Shown here piece by piece: positions 1 to 6,405 of a stretch of DNA of 8,929 bases. Position 1 is the first letter of the stretch. Every line of letters begins with the position of its first letter. The notes beneath the pieces are model-generated. The model worked only from the letters and a program-made list of their open reading frames with translations. It did not search any database and was not told the DNA's origin. Made by a program: the position numbers and the translations under genes. The DNA comes from DASWKG01 sp036396755 (lineage in GTDB: Bacteria > Actinomycetota > UBA4738 > CALAEC01): positions 1-8,929 of the forward strand of contig DASWKG010000154.1 of assembly GCA_036396755.1 (NCBI GenBank), given 5' to 3'.

Positions 1-71
1 TCTATCAAGAACGCCGCGGCGGCCATGAGTGTTCCGAGGACGACCCGCTCGATGCGCCCGGGCGGCCTCAT
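1..71 (-). CDS. Partial ORF, N-terminus of a probable membrane-anchored or secreted protein
   Basis: Only the first 23 codons lie in the window, reading MRPPGRIERVVLGTLMAAAA followed by FLI; the rest runs off the left edge. A short basic N-terminus (two Arg, then IER) is followed by an uninterrupted hydrophobic stretch from about residue 10, which fits a signal peptide or signal anchor. The ATG (69-71) overlaps the pth stop codon as ATGA, the usual arrangement for translational coupling, so it is probably co-transcribed with rplY and pth. The upstream AGGGCAG inside the end of pth is a weak ribosome-binding site. I do not recognise the family. The gene mfd often follows pth in other bacteria, but this hydrophobic start does not look like Mfd. 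Confidence 0.5.
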   Translation of the reverse strand, partial: MRPPGRIERVVLGTLMAAAAFLI

Positions 72-655
72 CTGCCCTGGGGCGCGCGGCGGTTGAAGCG
101 CTCCTGGGCGGCCGCCAGCCCTTCCCGAACGAGCGTCAGGACCGCGTCGGCGCCGTCGTCCGCGAGGAAAGCGGCCTCCTCGCGCTCGGCCTTGGCGAAC
201 GGCTCCAGCACGAACGCGGCGGGGTCCTTCCGGCCCGACGGGCGCCCGACGCCGAGCCGCACGCGGTGGAAGCCCGGGGATCGGAACGCCCCGGTGAGCG
301 AGTCGAGGCCGTGATGGCCCGCGGTGCTGCCGCCCTGCTTCACCTTCAGCGCGCCGAACGGCAGGTCGATCTCGTCGTGGCAGGCGATCACGTTCTCGAC
401 GTCGATCCCTCGCTTGCGCGCGAAGCCGGCCGTGGGCGGCCCCGACTCGTTCATGAACGACTGGGGCCGCACGAGGTAGACGGTCTCGCCGTCGACGCGG
501 GCCTCGGCCGCATCGACCGCGTGGAAGCGCACCTTTCGGAGCCGGGCGCCGAGACGGTCGGCGAGCCGGTCGACCACCCACGCCCCGATGTTGTGGCGCG
601 TGTCGGCGTACCGATCCCCGGGGTTGCCCAGCCCGACCACCAGCCAGGCGGGCAC
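68..655 (-). CDS. pth: Peptidyl-tRNA hydrolase (Pth)
   Basis: The 195-residue product has the normal length for bacterial Pth, the cytosolic esterase that releases tRNA from peptidyl-tRNAs dropped by stalled ribosomes. Visible signatures are GLGNPG (8-13), TRHNIG (19-24) with catalytic His21 (E. coli His20), Asn11 (E. coli Asn10), SFMN (66-69) with Asn69 (E. coli Asn68), and HDEIDLPFG (93-101) with the Asp94 that polarises the histidine. The segment GHHGLDS (113-119) carries His115 where E. coli has Asn114, a residue that contacts substrate. The start is GTG, three bases after the rplY stop codon. The GAGGGG at the end of rplY serves as ribosome-binding site six bases upstream. The stop codon overlaps the start of the next minus-strand gene. 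Family assignment is secure. Confidence 0.96.
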   Translation of the reverse strand: MPAWLVVGLGNPGDRYADTRHNIGAWVVDRLADRLGARLRKVRFHAVDAAEARVDGETVYLVRPQSFMNESGPPTAGFARKRGIDVENVIACHDEIDLPFGALKVKQGGSTAGHHGLDSLTGAFRSPGFHRVRLGVGRPSGRKDPAAFVLEPFAKAEREEAAFLADDGADAVLTLVREGLAAAQERFNRRAPQGR

Positions 656-658
656 GAG

Positions 659-1339
659 CTACCCCTCGGAGGACGCTTCCTCGGAGCTCTCGCCGCCCTC
701 GGCCGGGGCGGCCTCGCCCTCGCCCTCGGCGGCCTCCTCGCCCTCGGCGACCTCGCCCTCGGCGACCTCCTCCTCCGGGAGCTCGAGGACCGGCGGCGGC
801 ACCACGGCGAGGATGGTCTCCTCGGCCGGGGTGAGCACGGTCACGCCACCGGGGATGATGGCGCTCTCGACGCGCAGGGAGTCGCCGATCTGAAGCTCGG
901 AGATGTCGATCTCGATCGACTCCGGAACGTTGGTGGGGAGCACCTCGATGTGGAGCTCCCAGAGGTGATGCTCGAGGACGCCGCCCTCCTTCACGCCGGC
1001 GGACTCTCCCACCGGGTGGATGGGGACGTTCACCTGGATGGCGACGTCGCGGCGGATCCGGACGAGGTCGACGTGCAGGAGGGTGCCGCGCAGGATGTCG
1101 CGCTGGACCTCACGCGGCATCGAGAGGTACTCCTCGCCGTCGAGCTGAAGGTCGATCAGCACGTTCGTGCCGGCGTCGGTGTGCAGGGCGTGCCACAGCT
1201 CGCGCGCGTCGACGCTGAGCTGGAGCGTCTCCATCTCGGGCCCGTACAGGACGGCGGGCACGCGGCCGGCGGCGCGGGCCCTCCGCGCGGGGCCCTTGCC
1301 CATCTCGGCCCTGGGTTCTGCCTTCAGCTTGAGTTCCAT
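659..1339 (-). CDS. rplY: Large ribosomal subunit protein bL25, long CTC/TL5 form with acidic tail
   Basis: The 226-residue protein binds 5S rRNA in the large ribosomal subunit. The N-terminal L25 domain (about 1-95) carries GRVPAVLYG (25-33) and HVDLVRI (89-95). The C-terminal TL5/CTC beta domain (about 98-185) carries GVKEGGVLEH (115-124), LPTNVPESIEIDIS (134-147) and IGDSLRV (151-157). Residues 188-226 are a low-complexity tail of Glu, Ala, Gly and Ser with three AEGE units. Such tails are common in actinobacterial CTC proteins, although this one is strongly acidic. The reading frame stays open upstream to 1579, but the ATG at 1337-1339 is chosen because GGGAGGGG lies four bases upstream and L25 homology starts there. 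It heads the rplY-pth operon and is transcribed away from the divergent protease gene. Confidence 0.95.
   Translation of the reverse strand: MELKLKAEPRAEMGKGPARRARAAGRVPAVLYGPEMETLQLSVDARELWHALHTDAGTNVLIDLQLDGEEYLSMPREVQRDILRGTLLHVDLVRIRRDVAIQVNVPIHPVGESAGVKEGGVLEHHLWELHIEVLPTNVPESIEIDISELQIGDSLRVESAIIPGGVTVLTPAEETILAVVPPPVLELPEEEVAEGEVAEGEEAAEGEGEAAPAEGGESSEEASSEG
736..765 (-). repeat. Perfect tandem 15-bp repeat encoding the acidic tail of L25
   Basis: Two adjacent identical copies of CCTCGCCCTCGGCGA (plus-strand sequence, 736-750 and 751-765) lie inside the rplY tail. Degenerate copies occur on either side, roughly 690-780. Each unit is five codons, so copy-number change keeps the frame and simply lengthens or shortens the AEGE-rich tail. 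It is a likely replication-slippage site. Confidence 0.8.
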
Positions 1340-1343
1340 CGTT

Positions 1344-1371
1344 CCCCTCCCGGATTCGAAGGAACATTGTA
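1344..1371 (-). promoter_or_regulatory. Probable rplY promoter (-10 element) and ribosome-binding site
   Basis: On the minus strand TACAAT (1366-1371) matches the sigma70 -10 consensus at five of six positions. A transcript would start near 1359, giving a leader of about 20 nt. GGGAGGGG (1344-1351) lies four bases before the rplY ATG. No good -35 hexamer is visible at 16-18 bases; a TTGGCG occurs only 14 bases upstream. Because the genes to the right are on the other strand, rplY-pth needs its own promoter, and this is the best candidate. Confidence 0.55.
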
Positions 1372-1426
1372 GCGACCCGGTCGCCCGCCAACCGCGGCCC
1401 GTCCGATCCGCCCCAGATCCGCCCTC

Positions 1427-1456
1427 TTGACTTGCTGTAAGCCTCCGTGGTGTCAT
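1427..1456 (+). promoter_or_regulatory. Possible promoter of the M6-like protease gene
   Basis: TTGACT (1427-1432) matches five of six bases of the -35 consensus. TGTCAT (1451-1456), 18 bases further on, is a weaker -10 match at four of six. A start near 1463 would place the structured leader at 1465-1514 entirely inside the 5' untranslated region. The -35 lies about 55 bp from the divergent rplY -10, so the two promoters are close but need not overlap. Confidence 0.4.
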
Positions 1457-1462
1457 GCGCGT

Positions 1463-1535
1463 CCGGTTTGGTGCCGGCACGGTCAAACCGTCGGAACGAG
1501 ACGCCCGTCGTCTCCTGAGGAAGGAGGTCGCCCAG
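1463..1535 (+). promoter_or_regulatory. Structured 5' leader of the protease gene; partial resemblance to a c-di-GMP-I riboswitch core
   Basis: This noncoding stretch can fold several ways. GGTTTG (1465-1470) pairs with CAAACC (1484-1489), GTGCCGGCAC (1471-1480) is self-complementary, and GAGACG (1498-1503) pairs with CGTCTC (1509-1514). The order GCACGG, TCAAACC, a short stem capped by GAA, then GACGC (1477-1504) recalls the conserved core of the class I c-di-GMP (GEMM) riboswitch. The equally conserved AAAGCC after GACGC and the GGCC/UAA block are absent. It ends in an excellent ribosome-binding site, AAGGAGG (1521-1527), eight bases before the ATG. A structured leader is likely; riboswitch identity is a weak inference. 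Confidence 0.3.
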
Positions 1536-4436
1536 ATGCCCCGCGCCCGCTGGCTCACGCTCCTCGCCCTGACCCTCACCCCGCTCTTCCTGGGCGGCTC
1601 GGCCCTCGCTGCGCCCCCGTATCCGGCGACCCCTCCGGACTTCGCGCACCCGGGCTCGCCCCACGACTCGGGCCTCGAGTTCTACGGCGCGAACATGTAC
1701 TCACCGGCGGGCGGCGCGATCGACCGCCCGATGCTCGTCGTGTACCTCCGGTTCAGCGACGTGACGGCGCCGTCGTTCGTGAACGCCGCCTGGCTGGCGA
1801 ACCGCTTCTTCGGCCCGTTCCCGAGCGTCGCCAACTACTTCGCCGACGACTCCTTCGGGCGGCTCACCCTGTCTCCCGCGGCCGAGTCGAACACCGCCGA
1901 CGGCGGCCAGGAGGACGACGGGGTCGTGACGGTGGACGTGGGGACCTCGGCCGATTGGTTCGCGATGAGCGTGCGGATGCGGAACCGCACGGCGGTCCAG
2001 ATGGCCTCCGCCGACGTCGACTTCGCGGCGCTCGACGTCAACCCGGCCGACGGGGTCATCAACGACCGCGAGATCAACTTCCACACGATCGAGGAGAGCG
2101 GCAATGCGACCGGTGGTGGCGGGATCACCCGCGACACCGAGCCCGGCACGACCGTCGACGGGAAGACCGTTCGCTTCCTGGTGGCCATGGACAACACGGC
2201 GACGAACCTCATGACGATCATCCACGAGGCGGCCCACGTCGCGATCCACATGCGGGACCTCTACGGCTTCGGCGTCGGCTCGCTCGACATCTCCGGGCCC
2301 ACCATCGGCCCCGCCGACCCGTTCTTCTTCCGAACGAGCGCCTGGCAGCGGATGCACGTGGGGTGGTCGGTCCCCCGGGTCGTCACCCGGGACGGCTTCG
2401 TCCAGGTGAACAACGCCGCGCTGGCCGGTGAATCGTTCATCCTCTACGACCCCGACGCGGGAACGGACCGCTACTACATGGTCGAGCACCGGAGCCGCGG
2501 CGACGCCTCCGACTACGACCAGAACGCATCGGACACCGGCCTGGTGATCTGGAGGATCGACGACGCGCAGTACAACAGCGGCGATCCCTACATCCGCCCG
2601 ATCGAGCTCCGGCGCCCCGACGGCTTCCAGGCACCGGTCTGCGCCGGCGGCTGCTACGGCGGGAGCAACCGGGACGCGTGGAACCCCAGCGACCCCAACA
2701 CCCCCCAGCGCACCTTCGACGAGGACTGGTTCCCCAACGTCGCGGTCCGGGCGATCAACGCGCCGCGCGGCGACGGCATCATCGAGGCGTTCTTCGACGT
2801 GCGCGGGGCCGGCGTCCTCGTGGACCCAAACACGCCGCAGGGCGTGCCCATGACCGTGAACGTGACCCCCGAGGAGATGAACCCCATCACCTTCCCCGTG
2901 ATGAACACGGGAGACGATCTCGACGGCGACGGGCCGATGACGCCCACGGACACGTTCGACTTCACCCTCACCGGCCTCCCGGCGGGGTGGACGGCCACCA
3001 CCGACACCAGGACGCTCGGGGGCCACGAGGGAGCGACGGCGGCGATCCAGCTCGTCCCCGAGCCGAACGCCCCCACCGGCATCACGCAGGTGAACGCGCT
3101 CGGTCGCAGCACCTCCGACCCGACGGTGGTCTCGGGCCGGCTCTTCGACGTCAACGTCGTCCTCGACGACACGCTCATCAGCTACGTGGGGTCCGTCAGC
3201 CGCCCGACCGGCGAGGCGGCGGGCTTCCATGCCTACGTGAGCAACCCCGACGATGCGGGGACCCCTCCGGTCCCCGGCGAGACCGTCACGTTCGAGCTCT
3301 CGGGCCCGGGCGGGACCCAGACGGCGATGGCGGTGAGCGACGCCACCGGCCTCGCCGCGGTGAGCCCGCCGCTGACCCTCACCCCGGGAACCTACACGCT
3401 CACGGTGTCGGTTCCCCGGCTCGGCAAGCACGCCCCCGCCTCCATCACCCAGACCTACACGGTGGAGCGGCGCCCGACCCTCCTCTCCTACACGGGCGAC
3501 ACGAGCGGCCAGTACTCGGACCCGTCGTCGGTCTCGGCGACGCTCGTCGACTCGATCAGCGGCACCCCCCTCGTGGGCTTCCCCGTCGACCTGTCGATCG
3601 GGACCCAGACCGTCTCGGCGACCACCGGCGCCATGGGTGCGGCCGCCGGCTCCATCACGGTCGACCAGGCGGCCGGGGCGAACGAGGCCGGCGCACGCTT
3701 CGCGGGGGACACGACCTACCGGCCGGCCACGACGGCGGTGAGCTTCCCGATCGCCAAGGAGAACCTGACGTTCGCCTACACCGGCGACACGCTGGTGGAG
3801 CTGCCGGGGGTCCCGACCCTCTCGGCCCAGGCGACCGAGGAGGCCGACGGATCACCGGGCGACCTCTCGCTCGCCGGCGCGCGGTTCGACCTCGCCCCCA
3901 CCCTCGGGAGCACGCCGCGGGACTTCACGGCATCCGTCGACGCAACCGGCGCGGCCTCGACCCCGGCGACCGGGACACCGGTGGACCTGTGGAGCGTGAG
4001 CGTCTCGGTCCCGGCGACGAACGCCTACTGGACCGGGGCCACCGCGGCCCCGACGGAGCTGGCGCTCTTCGACCCGGGGCGGAGGCTGAAGGGAGACGGG
4101 CGCGGGCCGGATGCCGCTCTGGCCCAGGCCAAGGCCAAGACCGAGGACGTCCGGTTCGACGACGGCATCTGGAAGAAGAAGACGAAGCTCGAGTCCTCGG
4201 CCGGCAAGTTCGAGGGCGGGAGCTACGACTGGGTGATCGCGGTGGGCAACCAGGCGATCCTCCAGGTGGACGGGCTGATCGACAGGGTCACACCCGCCAC
4301 GCTCAGGCTGCGCATCCTCGACGCGGGACCCGGGGGTATCGACACCTTCCACGGCGTGGTCCGGGACGCCCTGTCGATGCCGGTCTACGACTCCGGCGTC
4401 GTCAGCATCACGCACGGGAACCTCAGGGTGGAGTGA
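1536..4436 (+). CDS. Secreted M6 (immune inhibitor A-like) metalloprotease with C-terminal Ig-like repeats
   Basis: This 966-residue protein is predicted to be exported. Residues 1-25 form a Sec signal peptide (Arg-rich start, Leu-rich core, cleavage after ALA). Residues about 50-415 resemble peptidase family M6. They include VDFAALDVNPADG (161-173), which matches the calcium-site segment of that family, HEAAH (230-234) followed by RDLYG (240-244), AWQRMHVGW (269-277), YYMVEHR, and GLVIWRIDD. The usual M6 pattern is HExxHxxGxxDxY; here the Gly is Ile237, the Asp is one residue late, and the Met-turn reads SLDISG (249-254) with Ile for Met. The mature chain seems to have only two cysteines (369 and 373, CAGGC), possibly disulfide-bonded. 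Residues about 425-540 look like a NEW3-type beta domain, with DDLDGDG (460-466) as a possible Ca site. Three Ig-like repeats of about 99 residues begin near 546, 646 and 744. Residues 845-966 form a separate beta-rich end domain. The ATG at 1536 is chosen for its AAGGAGG site and signal peptide over the open frame from 1455. Substrate is unknown. Confidence 0.85.
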   Translation: MPRARWLTLLALTLTPLFLGGSALAAPPYPATPPDFAHPGSPHDSGLEFYGANMYSPAGGAIDRPMLVVYLRFSDVTAPSFVNAAWLANRFFGPFPSVANYFADDSFGRLTLSPAAESNTADGGQEDDGVVTVDVGTSADWFAMSVRMRNRTAVQMASADVDFAALDVNPADGVINDREINFHTIEESGNATGGGGITRDTEPGTTVDGKTVRFLVAMDNTATNLMTIIHEAAHVAIHMRDLYGFGVGSLDISGPTIGPADPFFFRTSAWQRMHVGWSVPRVVTRDGFVQVNNAALAGESFILYDPDAGTDRYYMVEHRSRGDASDYDQNASDTGLVIWRIDDAQYNSGDPYIRPIELRRPDGFQAPVCAGGCYGGSNRDAWNPSDPNTPQRTFDEDWFPNVAVRAINAPRGDGIIEAFFDVRGAGVLVDPNTPQGVPMTVNVTPEEMNPITFPVMNTGDDLDGDGPMTPTDTFDFTLTGLPAGWTATTDTRTLGGHEGATAAIQLVPEPNAPTGITQVNALGRSTSDPTVVSGRLFDVNVVLDDTLISYVGSVSRPTGEAAGFHAYVSNPDDAGTPPVPGETVTFELSGPGGTQTAMAVSDATGLAAVSPPLTLTPGTYTLTVSVPRLGKHAPASITQTYTVERRPTLLSYTGDTSGQYSDPSSVSATLVDSISGTPLVGFPVDLSIGTQTVSATTGAMGAAAGSITVDQAAGANEAGARFAGDTTYRPATTAVSFPIAKENLTFAYTGDTLVELPGVPTLSAQATEEADGSPGDLSLAGARFDLAPTLGSTPRDFTASVDATGAASTPATGTPVDLWSVSVSVPATNAYWTGATAAPTELALFDPGRRLKGDGRGPDAALAQAKAKTEDVRFDDGIWKKKTKLESSAGKFEGGSYDWVIAVGNQAILQVDGLIDRVTPATLRLRILDAGPGGIDTFHGVVRDALSMPVYDSGVVSITHGNLRVE

Positions 4437-4454
4437 CGTCGTCGTAGGAGCCGG

Positions 4455-4997
4455 ATGAGGAAGCGCGCCAGGGCCTGGGCATTGCTGCTGCTGGTCGCCG
4501 CCACCGCCTGCTCGGGCGAAGGCGGCGACCGGCGGGAGGCCTCGGGCGGGCTCCCCGAGGATCCGGCGACCACGTCGACGCCCGACACGACCGGGCCCGC
4601 TCACGAGGAGTCCCCCGGCCGGGGTGAGGAGCCCGGGGAGGAGCGCCCGCCTCCGCTCGAGACGATCTTCCCCGTCGAGAGCCCGGCCCAGGCGTCGCCG
4701 GATCCCCTCCCCGGGCGGGGGGCCCCCGACGAGCGCGCCGGCGCCCTGCGCTTCTGGCAGGTGCGCGTGTACGAGGATGGCGGCGCCTTCGCCTGGCACG
4801 CCAACGTGACGAACACGTCGACGGAGTACCTGAACGACGTCCGCTTCTCGTGGAGGATCCTCGACGGGGACCGCGTGCTGGACTCGGGCGACGGAGGGGT
4901 CGCCGCCATCGGGCCGGGTGAGACCACCACCGTCACGCTGCGCGGCGCCGCCGCCTATCGGGACGCGGCGTTCCGGGTCGACGTCTCTCTCGCCTGA
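4455..4997 (+). CDS. Small lipoprotein with C-terminal FxLYD-like beta domain
   Basis: The 180-residue product has a basic start (MRKRAR), a hydrophobic core and a lipobox-like VAATAC with the lipidated cysteine at 19. The -3 residue is Ala, which is tolerated but not ideal. Residues 20-96 are a disordered linker rich in Pro, Glu, Gly and Thr that probably spans the cell wall. Residues 97-180 form a compact beta domain with the pattern HANVTNTSTEYLNDVRFSWR, then DGDRVLDSG, then GPGETTTVTL. This order (asparagine-rich strand, exposed strand, GPGE turn) resembles FxLYD and DUF3426-type domains of envelope proteins. It starts 18 nt after the protease stop, with TAGGAG four bases before ATG, so both are probably on one transcript. 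Function is unknown; a surface role alongside the protease is inferred from context. Confidence 0.78.
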   Translation: MRKRARAWALLLLVAATACSGEGGDRREASGGLPEDPATTSTPDTTGPAHEESPGRGEEPGEERPPPLETIFPVESPAQASPDPLPGRGAPDERAGALRFWQVRVYEDGGAFAWHANVTNTSTEYLNDVRFSWRILDGDRVLDSGDGGVAAIGPGETTTVTLRGAAAYRDAAFRVDVSLA

Positions 4998-5000
4998 CCG

Positions 5001-5023
5001 GCCGCCGCCGCCGAGGCGGGCGG
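5001..5023 (+). other. GC-rich imperfect stem-loop after the lipoprotein gene
   Basis: A run of CCG repeats followed by GAGGCGGGCGG just after the lipoprotein stop codon can form a short GC-rich stem. It has no T-tract and sits immediately upstream of the presumed -10 element of the MFS gene. It could weakly terminate the protease-lipoprotein transcript, or it could be mere composition. Confidence 0.25.
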
Positions 5024-5029
5024 TACGAT
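5024..5029 (+). promoter_or_regulatory. Possible -10 element for the MFS gene (leaderless start)
   Basis: TACGAT fits the TANNNT form of actinobacterial -10 elements. Eight bases separate it from a GTG codon at 5038, which would place the transcription start at or next to that codon, as in leaderless actinobacterial mRNAs. No -35 consensus is seen at 16-18 bases upstream, where the sequence is CCG repeats. Confidence 0.4.
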
Positions 5030-5037
5030 TGCGCGCC

Positions 5038-5067
5038 GTGAGCACCCGCGACGCCCAGGCCTCGTGA
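5038..5067 (+). CDS. Possible leaderless nine-codon upstream ORF (MSTRDAQAS)
   Basis: GTG at 5038 opens a nine-codon frame ending in TGA at 5065-5067. The stop overlaps the GTG (5064) of the MFS gene as GTGA, so translation of this short ORF could hand ribosomes to the transporter, whose own ribosome-binding site is weak. The first nine bases, GTGAGCACC, are repeated at the MFS start (5064-5072) and the following bases are similar, suggesting a local duplication. This may be a regulatory ORF or the remnant of an older start that shifted frame. There is no direct evidence of translation. Confidence 0.3.
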   Translation: MSTRDAQAS

Positions 5068-6362
5068 GCACCGACCGCGACGACGCCGGCACGCCGATCG
5101 CATCGAGGCGGGCCCGGGCCGCCGCCCGGGTCCGGGGCCTCGCCGTCGACCTCACCCCCCTGCGCGCCTCCCGCGACTACCGCCTGCTGTGGCTCGGCGA
5201 GGTCGTGTCCCACACGGGGCGGCACATCACCGTGGTGGCGCTTCCCTTCCAGGTGTTCCTGATCACCCGGTCGCCGCTAGCGGTGGGGCTGATCGGGGCG
5301 GTCCAAGTGGTCCCGCTCGTCGTCTTCTCGCTCGCCGGCGGGGTGATCGCCGACCGGGTGGACCGGCGGAAGCTCCTCGCCGCGACGCAGGTCGGACTGG
5401 CCGCCGTCTCCGGCGCCCTCGCCCTCGCGTCGCTGGCCGGCGAGCCCCCGCTGTGGTTCCTGTACGCCGCCGCCGCGATGATCTCGGCGATCTCCGGCCT
5501 GGACTCCCCCACCCGCACGGCCACCGTCCCGCGCCTCGTCGGCGACGAGCACATCGCCTCGGCGATCGCCCTCGAGCAGACCCTCTTCCAGGTTAGCGAC
5601 ATCGTGGGGCCGGCCGTCGGCGGCCTGATCCTGGGCACGCTGGGCATCTCCTGGGCCTACGGGATCGACGCGCTGACGTTCGCCGTGGCCCTGCTCACGG
5701 TGCTGGCCATGCGGCCGCTCCCTCCCGACCCCGAGCACGCCGAGGCGCGCCACCTGGCCGCCTTCCGGGAGGGGTTCCGGTACCTGCGCGGCCGGCGCGT
5801 CCTCCGGTCCACCTTCTACGTGGACCTGATCGCGATGGTGTTCGGGATGCCGCGGGCCCTGTTCCCGGTGCTCGCCCTGACCGTGTTCGACGTCGGGCCG
5901 GAGGGGCTGGGCCTCCTGTACGCGGCCCCCGCGGTCGGCGCCCTGCTCGGGGCGCTCGGCAGCGGCTGGGTGCGGCACGTCCGCCACCAGGGGCGGGCGG
6001 TGCTGTGGGCGGTCGCGGTGTGGGGGCTGGCCATCGCCGCGTTCGGCCTCTCCCGCGTGTTCTGGGTGGGCCTGGTCTTCCTGGGGATCGCGGGGGCGGC
6101 CGACGTGATCAGCGCGGTGTTCCGGTCAACGATCCTCCAGCGGAGCGTCCCCGACCGGCTCCGCGGCCGCCTGTCGGCGATCCACATCGCGGTCGTCGTC
6201 GGCGGGCCGAGGCTCGGCGACGCGGAAGCCGGGGCGGTGGCGGCGCTCACCACCCCGGCCTTCTCGGTGGTGTCGGGGGGGCTGGCCTGCGTCGTCGGGG
6301 TGGGCCTCCTGGCGCTCCTCGTGCCCGCGTTCGCCCGCTACCACGCCGGCGACCCCACCTGA
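5064..6362 (+). CDS. MFS exporter, EntS/MFS_3-type
   Basis: The 432-residue integral membrane protein has about twelve hydrophobic segments, the usual size for the major facilitator superfamily. After a charged 35-residue N-terminus comes SRDYRLLWLGEVVSHTG (36-52), typical of the EntS-like (MFS_3) branch of proton-driven exporters. The loop between helices 2 and 3 carries GGVIADRVDRRKLL (92-105), the family's motif A. Other branch signatures are DSPTRTATVPRLV (147-159), VGPAVGGLI (181-189) and PDRLRGRLSA (363-372). Relatives export siderophores or drugs, but the substrate cannot be read from sequence. GTG at 5064 is the chosen start; only a weak AGG lies upstream. It begins 66 bp after the lipoprotein stop and may have its own promoter. 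It converges on prs. Confidence 0.88.
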   Translation: MSTDRDDAGTPIASRRARAAARVRGLAVDLTPLRASRDYRLLWLGEVVSHTGRHITVVALPFQVFLITRSPLAVGLIGAVQVVPLVVFSLAGGVIADRVDRRKLLAATQVGLAAVSGALALASLAGEPPLWFLYAAAAMISAISGLDSPTRTATVPRLVGDEHIASAIALEQTLFQVSDIVGPAVGGLILGTLGISWAYGIDALTFAVALLTVLAMRPLPPDPEHAEARHLAAFREGFRYLRGRRVLRSTFYVDLIAMVFGMPRALFPVLALTVFDVGPEGLGLLYAAPAVGALLGALGSGWVRHVRHQGRAVLWAVAVWGLAIAAFGLSRVFWVGLVFLGIAGAADVISAVFRSTILQRSVPDRLRGRLSAIHIAVVVGGPRLGDAEAGAVAALTTPAFSVVSGGLACVVGVGLLALLVPAFARYHAGDPT

Positions 6363-6373
6363 CCGCCCCCCCG

Positions 6374-6399
6374 GGGCCCGGCCCGTACCGCCCGGGCCC
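6374..6399 (+). terminator. GC-rich stem-loop just downstream of the MFS gene
   Basis: GGGCCCGG (6374-6381) pairs perfectly with CCGGGCCC (6392-6399) around a 10-nt loop, starting 11 bases after the MFS stop. There is no T-tract. Terminators without a T-tract are often proposed in high-GC actinobacteria, and the position suits the end of the plus-strand transcript. Confidence 0.5.
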
Positions 6400-6405
6400 G
6401 CACCG

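Noticed and set aside
29..1372. Plus-strand open frame of 447 codons across pth and rplY
   Set aside because: It lies antisense to two well-recognised genes, and its translation is low-complexity Gly, Ala, Arg and Asp typical of the mirror frame of GC-rich coding DNA.
1455..1535. N-terminal extension of the protease frame from ATG 1455
   Set aside because: It would put 27 charged residues before a good signal peptide, overlap the likely promoter and ignore the strong AAGGAGG site before ATG 1536.
1340..1579. N-terminal extension of the rplY frame to 1579
   Set aside because: The extra 80 residues have no L25 homology, run through the divergent promoter region and overlap the protease start; the ATG at 1339 has GGGAGGGG.
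1701..3431. Minus-strand open frame of 576 codons inside the protease gene
   Set aside because: The product is rich in Arg, Gly, Val and Asp with no recognisable domain, while the plus strand encodes a coherent signal peptide, HExxH motif and repeats.
2678..4447. Second plus-strand frame of 589 codons overlapping the protease
   Set aside because: It is an Arg/Pro/Gly-rich frame-shifted shadow without hydrophobic periodicity or motifs; the protease frame carries the recognisable domains.
3852..5225. Minus-strand open frame of 457 codons across the protease end, lipoprotein and MFS start
   Set aside because: It spans several genes and intergenic gaps on the other strand and has low-complexity composition; no ribosome-binding site or domain is seen.
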